From: Mitsuaria sp. WAJ17
GTDB taxonomy: Bacteria; Pseudomonadota; Gammaproteobacteria; Burkholderiales; Burkholderiaceae_C
NCBI RefSeq assembly: GCF_014174515.1
Contig: NZ_JACJUG010000022.1
Location: 1-64,000 of the forward strand
Direction: 5' to 3'
Length of the DNA: 64,000 nt
The translations under genes were made by a program, and so were the position numbers. Shown here piece after piece: positions 1-7,187 of the stretch. Every line of letters begins with the position of its first letter. Within the stretch, counting starts at the first letter, position 1. Below the pieces are notes generated by a model, which worked only from the letters and a program-made list of their open reading frames with translations, was not told the DNA's origin and did no database searches.

Positions 1-1
1 G

Positions 2-427
2 GCCGCGGCCTCCGTGCCCGCTCCGGCGGCCAGCCAGGAGCAGCAACTTGCCGCTGCCCGAGAGCCTGAAGCCCCGGCACCCAAGCCCGAGCTGATGGCG
101 GCCGCGCCGGCCACACCGCCCGCGCCGCCGCCCACCGAGCCCACCCGTGCCGTGCCCCAGCCGGAGCCGGAGGATGAGGCGGCCCTGCGCCTGATCCAGA
201 AGGTCGATCCCGATATCCCGCGCCAGCTGGCCAGCAGTGTCCGCAGCGGCTCGGTGATGGTGAGATTCCAGGTCAAGCCGGACGGCACGACCACCAAGGT
301 CGAGAGTCTGGGCAATGCCAACAAGCGACTGGCCGCCAGCGCGATTGCGGCAGTCCAGCAATGGAAATTCGCACCCATTCCCAAGCAGCGCGAGGCCACG
401 GTCGAGATCGGCTTCAAGCTGGACTGA
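2..427 (+). CDS. TonB-like C-terminal domain protein (5' end cut off)
   Basis: The reading frame is open to the left window edge, so the N-terminus is missing; a GTG at position 14 lies inside it and is probably not the true start. The visible part is a Pro/Ala/Glu-rich spacer (first ~50 residues) followed by a compact domain of about 80 residues. That domain contains the pattern of a TonB C-terminal domain: a 'G-S-V-M-V-R-F-x-V-K-P-D-G' strand, then 'A-x-x-A-V-x-x-W-K-F-A-P'. TonB proteins span the periplasm and pass inner-membrane energy to outer-membrane receptors; two such receptors are encoded in this window. The gene converges on the LysR gene with 18 bp between stop codons. Family assignment is good; specific function is unknown because the membrane anchor is not visible. 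Confidence 0.75.
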   Translation, partial: AAASVPAPAASQEQQLAAAREPEAPAPKPELMAAAPATPPAPPPTEPTRAVPQPEPEDEAALRLIQKVDPDIPRQLASSVRSGSVMVRFQVKPDGTTTKVESLGNANKRLAASAIAAVQQWKFAPIPKQREATVEIGFKLD

Positions 428-445
428 GCCTGCGCCTGCCGCCGC

Positions 446-1372
446 TCAGCCCGCCACCTCCGCGGGACAGCGGCTGAGCACCTCCACCATGGCGTCGAGA
501 AAGGCCCGGGTGCGTAAGGGCATCAGCCGCCGTTCCGGGAAGACGGCCCAGCAGGGCACCGGCGGCAGTTCCCAACCGGGCAGTACCCGGACCAGCTCGC
601 CCCTGTCCACGAAGGGCTGGGCGAAGTGCGAGCCCACGGCCGTGATGCCAACGTCGGCACAGGCCATGCGCAGCAGCATGTCGGGCGCATTCACGAGCGT
701 CTTGAGTTGCGGCAGGCCTTCCCAGTGCTCCCAGCGCCCTTCCATGCCGCGGCGCAGCTTCCAGGGCTGGGCGTCGCCGTGGCGACTCAGGATCATCAGC
801 CCGTGCATGCTGCTGAGTGCCTCGGGCAGCTGCGGCTCGCCGTGCCGGGCCAGGTAGCCAGGCGAGGCATAGAGCCCGGTGCCGATGAGGGCCAGGCGCC
901 GCGCGGCCAACTGCGAATCTTCCGGCAGGGCGCCCATGCGGATGGCGAGGTCGAAGCCCTCGGCGATCAGGTCCACGCGGCGGGGTGAGAGGTCCAGTTC
1001 CAACTGCACCTCGGGGTTGTCGCGCACGAAGCGGGAGAGCATGTCCGGCAGGGCCTGCTGGGCGAAGTCCCCGGGCATGGAGACCTTGAGCCGGCCGCGC
1101 GGCCGCTGCTGGCGGTGCAGGGCCAGGGCCAGGGCGCCATCGACCTCGGACGCCACCACCCGCGCATGTTCCAGCACGCCCTGACCGAACTCAGTGAGCG
1201 CCAGCCGCCGCGTGGAGCGCTGCAGGAGCTTCTCGCCCAGGCGCTCCTCCAGTGCGGCGATGCGGCGCGACACCGTGGACTTGGGCAGGTGCAGGCGCTC
1301 CGCCGCCCGGCTGAAGCTGCCGGCCTCCATCACGCGGGCAAAGAGCAGCAGATCGTCGGCTTCCAGGCTCAT
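446..1372 (-). CDS. LysR-family transcriptional regulator
   Basis: 308 residues, the usual LysR length. Residues 1-60 form the winged helix-turn-helix (the 'F-S-R-A-A-E-R-L-H-L-P-K-S-T-V-S-R-R-I' segment is typical), and residues ~90-295 form the substrate-binding-like effector domain. It is divergent from the azoreductase gene at 1494. A perfect 9-bp inverted repeat begins four bases upstream of its ATG, which fits autoregulation plus control of the azoR-doxX-pirin genes. By analogy with other LysR/azoreductase pairs, the inducer could be a quinone or electrophile; that is inference. Confidence 0.9.
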   Translation of the reverse strand: MSLEADDLLLFARVMEAGSFSRAAERLHLPKSTVSRRIAALEERLGEKLLQRSTRRLALTEFGQGVLEHARVVASEVDGALALALHRQQRPRGRLKVSMPGDFAQQALPDMLSRFVRDNPEVQLELDLSPRRVDLIAEGFDLAIRMGALPEDSQLAARRLALIGTGLYASPGYLARHGEPQLPEALSSMHGLMILSRHGDAQPWKLRRGMEGRWEHWEGLPQLKTLVNAPDMLLRMACADVGITAVGSHFAQPFVDRGELVRVLPGWELPPVPCWAVFPERRLMPLRTRAFLDAMVEVLSRCPAEVAG

Positions 1373-1375
1373 GGG

Positions 1376-1399
1376 TATTGTTCCTTTGGCGGAACAATA
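1376..1399. promoter_or_regulatory. Inverted repeat, likely LysR operator
   Basis: Two 9-bp arms (TATTGTTCC at 1376-1384 and GGAACAATA at 1391-1399) are perfectly complementary, with a 6-bp spacer. The site lies in the lysR/azoR divergent region, only four bases upstream of the lysR start. The T-N11-A-like dyad fits a LysR-family binding site. A TATTAT at 1398-1403 could be a -10 element for the azoR direction. Confidence 0.6.
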
Positions 1400-1493
1400 T
1401 TATCCATTCAGTGGGCTTCTGGTGCTTTGCGGAGATCAATACAGTTCAGCCATGCCATCAATACGCCGCGCCGCGGTGACCAAGGAGCCCGGT

Positions 1494-2123
1494 ATGAACA
1501 TTCTGCAAATCAACACCAGCGCCCGCCGCCTGCAAGAAAACGGCCAGGGCTCCCACTCCACCCGTCTGGCCAATGAGCTGGTCGCCGCCCTGCAGGAACG
1601 CGAGCCTGCCACCCTGTCCGTGTTGGACCTGGGCCAGCAGACCTTGCCCGCGCTGGACGAAGCCACCCTGCAGGCCCTGTTCACCCCGGCCGAGCAGCGC
1701 AGCGAGGCCCAGGCCGCCCGCGTGGCGCAGGACATGGCCCTGATCGAGCAAGTCAAGGCACAGGACGTGCTGGTGCTGGCCGTGCCCATGATCAACTTCG
1801 GTATCCCGACCCAGTTGAAGCACTGGATCGATGCCATCGCCAAGGCCGGCGTGACCTTCCGCTACACCGCCAACGGCCCCGAAGGCCTGCTGCTGGGCAA
1901 GAAGGTCTACATCGTGCTGGCCCGCGGCGGCGTCTACCGCGACCAGCCCAGCGACACCATGGTGCCCTACCTGAAGACCGTGCTGGGCTTCCTGGGCATG
2001 ACGGATCTGCACTTCATCTACGCCGAGGGCCTGGCCATGGGCCCGGACGCCGAGGCCGCCGGCCTGGCCGCTGCCCGGGGGCAGATCGTGGCCCTGCTGC
2101 AGGGTGAAGAGCAGCCGGCCTGA
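1494..2123 (+). CDS. azoR: FMN-dependent NADH-azoreductase / quinone reductase
   Basis: 209 residues starting at ATG 1494, with a clear ribosome-binding site AAGGAG at 1482-1487; the frame is open further upstream but without a comparable site. The protein is a flavodoxin-like fold of the AzoR family. It starts 'M-N-I-L-Q-I-N-T-S-A-R', the FMN phosphate-binding loop region. The 'P-M-I-N-F-G-I-P-T-Q-L-K-H-W-I-D' segment is the family hallmark around FMN, followed by 'A-R-G-G-V-Y'. AzoR enzymes reduce azo compounds and quinones by two electrons using NADH and protect against thiol-reactive stress. It is divergent from a LysR gene and followed by DoxX and pirin genes, a common redox-stress grouping. 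Confidence 0.9.
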   Translation: MNILQINTSARRLQENGQGSHSTRLANELVAALQEREPATLSVLDLGQQTLPALDEATLQALFTPAEQRSEAQAARVAQDMALIEQVKAQDVLVLAVPMINFGIPTQLKHWIDAIAKAGVTFRYTANGPEGLLLGKKVYIVLARGGVYRDQPSDTMVPYLKTVLGFLGMTDLHFIYAEGLAMGPDAEAAGLAAARGQIVALLQGEEQPA

Positions 2124-2222
2124 GGGAAAGTCCCGGCCTGAACAGGCGGATCGCCGCAGCCGGGCATGTCACCATCGCGCGCATTTCAACGGGGACCCGA
2201 TGTCCGCGAGAAGGAGCGCAAG

Positions 2223-2642
2223 ATGATGGCAGCCTGGATCCGCAGCGAGCCCCAGCAGGCTCATGTCAGCGTGGCATTGGTGCGATGGGCCGTGGCCCTC
2301 GTCATCCTGATGCACCCGCTGCACGGCTTTCTTCACGCGGAGAACATTCCGCGCTTCGGCGAGTACCTGTCCTCGCTGGGCTTCCCGCTTGGCGGGGCTC
2401 TGGCCTGGGCGGTCCTGCTGACCCAAACGGCCGCCAGCCTGCTGATGCTGGCGGGGCGTCTGGTGGTGCCGGCCTGCGCGGCCCACATGGTGGTGCTGCT
2501 GACCGGCATCGTCGTGTTCCATTACCCCCTGGGCTGGTACGTCGTTGGCCCGGGAGCCGGTGGCATGGAGTTCAGCGTGCTGATGATCAGCTGCCTCTGT
2601 GCCGTCGCCTGGGCTCACTGGCCCCGGCATCGTGGTCCCTGA
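2223..2642 (+). CDS. DoxX-family membrane protein
   Basis: 139 residues from ATG 2223, chosen because AAGGAG at 2211-2216 sits six bases upstream. The in-frame ATG at 2166 has no such site. Four hydrophobic segments are visible, at about residues 15-35, 55-75, 80-100 and 115-135 of the translated protein, matching the DoxX/DoxD-like four-helix architecture. An early 'R-W-A-V-A-L-V-I-L-M-H' helix and a 'G-F-P-L-G-G' turn are typical. DoxX-like proteins are inner-membrane proteins often linked to thiol or quinone redox stress. It lies between azoR and the pirin gene on the same strand, so co-regulation is likely. Confidence 0.75.
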   Translation: MMAAWIRSEPQQAHVSVALVRWAVALVILMHPLHGFLHAENIPRFGEYLSSLGFPLGGALAWAVLLTQTAASLLMLAGRLVVPACAAHMVVLLTGIVVFHYPLGWYVVGPGAGGMEFSVLMISCLCAVAWAHWPRHRGP

Positions 2643-2712
2643 GTGCGGCCCCTGGGTACGTCCCGTCGCGGGACGGCATGAGGCCGCAGGATGAACTGAA
2701 CGGAGATTCCTC

Positions 2713-3579
2713 ATGCAAACCCCGCTGCACAACCTGACCCAGCCGCGCGCTGTTGAACGCCTGGTCGCCGGCCAGCCCACCAGCGATGGCGCAGGCGTCA
2801 AGCTGACCCGGGTGCTGCCCCACACCCTGCAGCAGCGCCTGGACCCCTTCCTGATGCTGGACGCTTTCGGCTCGGACCAGGCCAACGACTACATCGCCGG
2901 CTTCCCCGATCACCCTCACCGCGGCTTCGAGACCATCACCTACATGCTGGAAGGCCGCGTGCGCCATCGTGACTCGGCCGGCCACGAAGGCCTGCTGCAG
3001 AGTGGCGGCGTGCAGTGGATGACGGCCGGCCGCGGGGTGATCCATTCCGAGCTGCCGGAGCAGGAGGAGGGCCGCATGGAAGGCTTCCAGCTCTGGCTCA
3101 ACCTGCCGGCTCGGAACAAGCTCTGCGAGCCCTGGTACCGCGACATCCCCAGCAGCGAGATCCCGCAGTGGGAAGGCGAGGGCATGGTGGTCCGCGTCAT
3201 CGCCGGGGAGCACCGCGGCGTGGCCGGCGCAGTGCAGCGCGAGCACACCGAGCCGCTCTACCTGGACGTGCACCTGCCGCCAGGCGCCCGCTTCGAGCAG
3301 ACCCTGCCGGACAGCCACAACGCCTTCGTCTATGTCTACCGCGGCGCCGTGCGCTTCGACAGCGGCTGCTCCGTGCCCCGGCAGCGCATGGCCATCCTGG
3401 CCAACACGCCGGGCAGCGACGGCGTGCGCCTGAAGGCGGGCGAGGAGGGCGCGCGGCTGCTGCTGATCGCCGGCCGGCCTCTGGGCGAGCCCATCGCCCA
3501 GTACGGCCCCTTCGTGATGAACACTCAGGCCGAGCTGATGCAGGCGGTGCGGGACTTCCAGAGCGGCCGCCTGGCCTGA
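2713..3579 (+). CDS. Pirin-family protein (quercetin 2,3-dioxygenase-like)
   Basis: 288 residues, normal pirin length, built of two cupin domains. The N-terminal domain has the 'H-P-H-R-G-F-E-T' motif with H67 and H69, and 'R-G-V-I-H-S-E' with H111 and E113; these four residues are the pirin metal ligands. The C-terminal part (from ~175) is the pirin_C cupin. Bacterial pirins can oxidise flavonoids such as quercetin or bind metabolic enzymes. Third gene downstream of azoR with doxX, probably one transcription unit; pirins are often partners of such redox-stress genes. Confidence 0.9.
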   Translation: MQTPLHNLTQPRAVERLVAGQPTSDGAGVKLTRVLPHTLQQRLDPFLMLDAFGSDQANDYIAGFPDHPHRGFETITYMLEGRVRHRDSAGHEGLLQSGGVQWMTAGRGVIHSELPEQEEGRMEGFQLWLNLPARNKLCEPWYRDIPSSEIPQWEGEGMVVRVIAGEHRGVAGAVQREHTEPLYLDVHLPPGARFEQTLPDSHNAFVYVYRGAVRFDSGCSVPRQRMAILANTPGSDGVRLKAGEEGARLLLIAGRPLGEPIAQYGPFVMNTQAELMQAVRDFQSGRLA

Positions 3580-3715
3580 GCCAGTGCGGGACGGGCCGGA
3601 GGCAGCCCGCCGGTATTGACGATGCTCAAGAACCGCGAGGCTTGTGCAGCGAGTCGTGGCGCGAGTGCAGTTTGCACATTGTGCGATCTGCGCCCACGCA
3701 TTCACACTTTGTTGC

Positions 3716-5683
3716 ATGAACCCGAACTTGCAGTACGAGCACGACACCGTCCCCGCCGCCCTGGATGCCCTGGCCCATGCCGCCTCGCCCGGCCGCCCCA
3801 AAGCTGGCACCCAGGTCCATACCGACCTCAACCAGCTCTGGCAGCAGATGCAAGTCGGCCATGTGGCCCGGGCGGCGCGCCTGGGGGAAGCCCTGATCGA
3901 GGCCGGCCTGCTGAGCCGCCCGCAACTGCAACGGGCCCTGGGGCGGCAGCTGGGCGCGGTGCCCCATGTGCCCATCGGTGAACAACTGGTCAAGGACGGC
4001 GTGCTGACCCCGGCCCAGCTGCGCCAGATGCTGGCCGCCTGGCAGGGCGTGCCCACCGTGGACCTGGGCTGCGTGAGGCCCGAAGCCGATGCCCTGGCCC
4101 AGATCCCCCGCATGATTGCGCTGCGCGAGTCGGTCTGCCCGCTGATGGTGCGGGCTGACGTGCTCGTGGTCGCGGTGGCCGATCCCTGGGACCAGCATCT
4201 GCTGGAGGTGCTGCGCTTCGTCTCCGAGCTGCATGTAAGGCCGGTGCTGGCACGCCCGGGCACCCTGCTGCCCGCCATCGCGCAGGCCTACCAGCAGAAC
4301 CTGGCCGGCGTGGTCAAGGCCCCGGGGGAGAGCACTGACAAGGCCCTCGCCCCCGCCGTCCAGGCCACGACCATTCGCGAGCTGGCCCAGCAACTGGCGG
4401 AGGCCGAGAGCGTATCGGGCGACACCGAGGTGGGCGTGGTGGCCGAGTCGGACAACACCCTTGTGCGCCTGGTCAACCGCCTGATTACCGATGCCATTGA
4501 GCTGGGCGCCTCGGACATCCACATCGAGGCCTCGGACACGCCGCGGCCTGTGCGCATCCGCCTGCGCATCGACGGCGACCTGGTCCGCTACCTGGAGCTC
4601 CCCAGCCGCGTGCGCTTCGCCCTGGTGGCCCGCCTGAAGATCATGGCGGACCTGGACATCTCCGAGCATCGCCGCCCGCAGGACGGCAAGATTGACTTCA
4701 GCCGTTTTGGCGGCTCGCCGGTGGAGCTGCGCCTGGTGACGGTACCCACCAATACCGGCCTGGAGGACGTGGTGCTGCGTCTGCTGGGCGGCATGAAGCC
4801 GCTGCCGCTGGATGAGGTCGGCTTGTCTCAGGGCAACCTCGAGGGTCTGCGGCGCGTGATGGCCAAGTCCTACGGCCTGCTGCTGATCTGCGGCCCCACA
4901 GGCTGTGGCAAGACCACCACCCTGCATTCGGTGATGCGTGAGCTCAACGAGGACAAGCGCAAGATCTGGACGGCCGAGGACCCCATCGAGATCACCCAGG
5001 AAGGCCTGCGCCAGGTGCAGGTCAATGCCCGCATCGGCTGGACTTTTGCGGCGGCCATGCGCACCTTCCTGCGGGCCGATCCGGACGTGATCATGATCGG
5101 CGAGATGCGCGACGAGGAGACGGCGCGCATCGCCATCGAGGCCTCGTTGACGGGTCATCTGGTGATGTCCACTCTGCACACCAACTCGGCGCCCGAAAGT
5201 GTGACGCGGCTGCTGGAGATTGGCCTGGACCCCTTCATGTTCTCCGACTCCCTGCTGGCCGTGCTGGCACAGCGCCTCGTTCGCCGCCTCTGCCGGGACT
5301 GCCGCGTGATGGAAGCCCTGGACGAGCGGGCCGCGCATTCCCTGGCCCAGCTCTATCTGCAGACGCCGCTGCCGGGGCTGTCGCCCGACACCCTGCTGGC
5401 CCACTGGCGCGAGCGCTTCGGCGTGAGCGGTCAGCTGATGCAGTACCGCCACCATGGCTGCGATGCCTGCGGTGGCACGGGATACCGCGGGCGCCTGGGC
5501 ATCCACGAGCTGCTGGTGGCCGACGACGCCCTGCGCACCCTGGTGCGGCGCCGCGCCTCGGCCGCCGAGATGTTCCAGTTGGCCCTGCAGTCGGGCATGC
5601 GCACCCTGCGCCAAGACGGCATCGAGAAGGTACTGGCAGGCTTGACCGACCTCCCCGAGGTGCTGGCCGCCAGCAATCAGTGA
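3716..5683 (+). CDS. GspE/PilB-type secretion or pilus assembly ATPase
   Basis: 655 residues from ATG 3716. The N-terminal ~150 residues resemble the MshEN/GspE_N regulatory region, a fold that in some relatives binds c-di-GMP. The C-terminal half is the hexameric motor: Walker A G-P-T-G-C-G-K-T at 393-400, an Asp box 'T-A-E-D-P-I-E', Walker B 'D-P-D-V-I-M-I-G-E-M-R-D', and a His box 'S-T-L-H-T-N'. The zinc-binding tetracysteine is present (C526-x-x-C529 and C582-x-x-C585), as in type II secretion GspE and pilus PilB. No pilin, GspF or GspD genes lie nearby, so this is an orphan copy or its partners are elsewhere. A degenerate signalling protein follows 28 bp downstream. Confidence 0.88.
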   Translation: MNPNLQYEHDTVPAALDALAHAASPGRPKAGTQVHTDLNQLWQQMQVGHVARAARLGEALIEAGLLSRPQLQRALGRQLGAVPHVPIGEQLVKDGVLTPAQLRQMLAAWQGVPTVDLGCVRPEADALAQIPRMIALRESVCPLMVRADVLVVAVADPWDQHLLEVLRFVSELHVRPVLARPGTLLPAIAQAYQQNLAGVVKAPGESTDKALAPAVQATTIRELAQQLAEAESVSGDTEVGVVAESDNTLVRLVNRLITDAIELGASDIHIEASDTPRPVRIRLRIDGDLVRYLELPSRVRFALVARLKIMADLDISEHRRPQDGKIDFSRFGGSPVELRLVTVPTNTGLEDVVLRLLGGMKPLPLDEVGLSQGNLEGLRRVMAKSYGLLLICGPTGCGKTTTLHSVMRELNEDKRKIWTAEDPIEITQEGLRQVQVNARIGWTFAAAMRTFLRADPDVIMIGEMRDEETARIAIEASLTGHLVMSTLHTNSAPESVTRLLEIGLDPFMFSDSLLAVLAQRLVRRLCRDCRVMEALDERAAHSLAQLYLQTPLPGLSPDTLLAHWRERFGVSGQLMQYRHHGCDACGGTGYRGRLGIHELLVADDALRTLVRRRASAAEMFQLALQSGMRTLRQDGIEKVLAGLTDLPEVLAASNQ

Positions 5684-5711
5684 AGGGCTCGTGAACACAG
5701 GAGGATTCCCC

Positions 5712-6731
5712 ATGAAGACGTCCCTCGCCCCCGCCCTCGCCCTCCCGGTCGGCCCCCTGAGCCTCGAAGTGCCCGCACTCCTGCTCAGCAGCCTGGGCGA
5801 ATGGCTGGCAAGCCACGCCCTGCGCCTGCAGGCAGCCGCCGACGATCCGGCGCGCGTCCTGCAGGCGGGCGCCGAGCTGGAGCAGTTGGGCCTGGAGATG
5901 CAGGCTCTGGTTCACGCCCTGCGCGGCGCGCGTCCGGCAGCGGCCGAACCCCTGGACCTGCAGGCCGCGGCCGCGCAGGCCCTGGCACAGTGGCAGCCGG
6001 CCTGGCAGCAGGCGCGGCAGCGGGTCGAACTGCAGGCCGGCCCGGCCGTGGTCCAGGCGTTGGATGCGGGCTTGCTGCAGCACGCCCTGGACCTGCTGCT
6101 TGGGCATGGCCTGGCTGGAGGGCACGATGTGCGCCTCGGCGTGGAGCCCCTCGGCGAGGGGCTTCAGGTACTGCGTCTCTCGGGGGTGGGCCAGGCGGCC
6201 GGCGAGGACGAGCTGCACTGGCAGCTGCTGCGTCTGCTGGCCCGGGCGCGCGGCTGGGGGCTGGAGCGGCGGGAGGGGCAACAGGCCGGCACGCTTGATC
6301 TGACCCTGATCCTGGGGCGGCTCGCCGCAGAGCCCGAGGGCATTGACGAGGAGCACCTGCCCCGCCGCCGCCTGGACCGGGCGCTGCGGGTGCTGGTTCT
6401 GGATCCGCATGAGCCCAGCCGTGTGGAGAGTGCCCGCCTGCTGGGCCAGGCGGGCCTGGCCTGCGACTGCCTGGCCAATCTGGACCAGGCGCGAGAGCTG
6501 CTCGCCGCCGCGGATCCGGGCTGGACCGCCCTGGTCTCGGGCATCGCCGCCGACGCGCCCGGCATGGCGGACTTTGCCGCCCAGCTGCGCGAGCGCTACG
6601 GCTTGAGCCGCTGGATCGAGCTGGTGGACGAGGACTACCGGTTCGACATCGCCGTGCCCGGCGGTTTGCGCCCAGCGCGCCTGGGTCGGCAGGACCTGCA
6701 GAACACCTTGCTGCCCGCGCTGGCCGGCTGA
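5712..6731 (+). CDS. Uncharacterised protein with degenerate kinase-like and receiver-like regions
   Basis: 339 residues from ATG 5712, with AGGAGG at 5699-5704 deciding the start over an upstream GTG. Not a recognised family. The first ~90 residues are helical and Leu/Ala-rich, resembling a dimerisation helix pair of a histidine kinase but without a clear H-box. Residues ~90-210 resemble a worn ATPase domain without usable N or G boxes. Residues ~235-330 ('R-V-L-V-L-D-P-H-E-P-S-R' then a repeating beta-alpha pattern) look like a receiver domain in which the usual phospho-Asp strand reads 'T-A-L-V-S-G-I', so Asp is replaced. It is probably co-transcribed with the GspE-like gene and may be a non-catalytic regulator of it; that is inference. 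Confidence 0.55.
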   Translation: MKTSLAPALALPVGPLSLEVPALLLSSLGEWLASHALRLQAAADDPARVLQAGAELEQLGLEMQALVHALRGARPAAAEPLDLQAAAAQALAQWQPAWQQARQRVELQAGPAVVQALDAGLLQHALDLLLGHGLAGGHDVRLGVEPLGEGLQVLRLSGVGQAAGEDELHWQLLRLLARARGWGLERREGQQAGTLDLTLILGRLAAEPEGIDEEHLPRRRLDRALRVLVLDPHEPSRVESARLLGQAGLACDCLANLDQARELLAAADPGWTALVSGIAADAPGMADFAAQLRERYGLSRWIELVDEDYRFDIAVPGGLRPARLGRQDLQNTLLPALAG

Positions 6732-6773
6732 GTCAGCGGCCGCTGGGCCGCATCGGGGCACTGCCGCACGGGC

Positions 6774-7187
6774 TCATTCCGCGGCCGGCCCCCCGGCCAG
6801 GCCGTCCAGGATGGGGCAGTCGGGGCGCTCATCCCCATGGCAGCACTGGGTCAGCTGCAGAAGTGTCTGGCGCATGGCCTGCATCTCGGCCAGGCGGCGG
6901 TCCAGGTCGGCGATGTGGGCCTGCGCGATCTTCTTGACCTGGCTGCTGGCGCGGCGCCGGTCCTGCCACAGCTTCAGCAGCTCGGCGATCTCGGCCATGG
7001 AGAAGCCGAGATCCCGGCCGCGGCGGATGAAGCGCAGGATGTGGACCTCGCGCTCGCTGTACTGGCGGTATCCGGCGTCCGTGCGCGACACCTCGCCCAG
7101 CAGCCCCAGGCTTTCGTAGTGGCGCAGCATCTTGGCCGAGACGCCGGAGCGGGCCGCGGCCTCGCCGATATTGAGCAGTCCGTTCAT
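6774..7187 (-). CDS. cueR: CueR-type copper-responsive MerR regulator
   Basis: 137 residues. The N-terminal MerR helix-turn-helix is clear ('M-N-G-L-L-N-I-G-E-A-A', 'M-L-R-H-Y-E-S-L-G-L-L'), followed by a long dimerisation helix. The C-terminal loop 'C-C-H-G-D-E-R-P-D-C-P-I-L' carries the two Cys spaced as in CueR, which bind a single monovalent Cu, Ag or Au ion. Its ATG overlaps the copA stop codon (ATGA at 7184-7187 read on the minus strand), so the two are translationally coupled. It should activate the two 19-bp-spacer promoters upstream of copA and the copZ-like gene. Confidence 0.93.
   Translation of the reverse strand: MNGLLNIGEAAARSGVSAKMLRHYESLGLLGEVSRTDAGYRQYSEREVHILRFIRRGRDLGFSMAEIAELLKLWQDRRRASSQVKKIAQAHIADLDRRLAEMQAMRQTLLQLTQCCHGDERPDCPILDGLAGGPAAE

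Noticed and set aside
2166..2222. Upstream ATG as start of the DoxX gene
   Set aside because: No ribosome-binding site; the added residues are polar and basic, while ATG 2223 has AAGGAG at ideal spacing.
3626..5713. Long minus-strand frame across the GspE-like gene
   Set aside because: The plus-strand frame has all ATPase motifs; the antisense product has Gln/His-rich composition and no domain.
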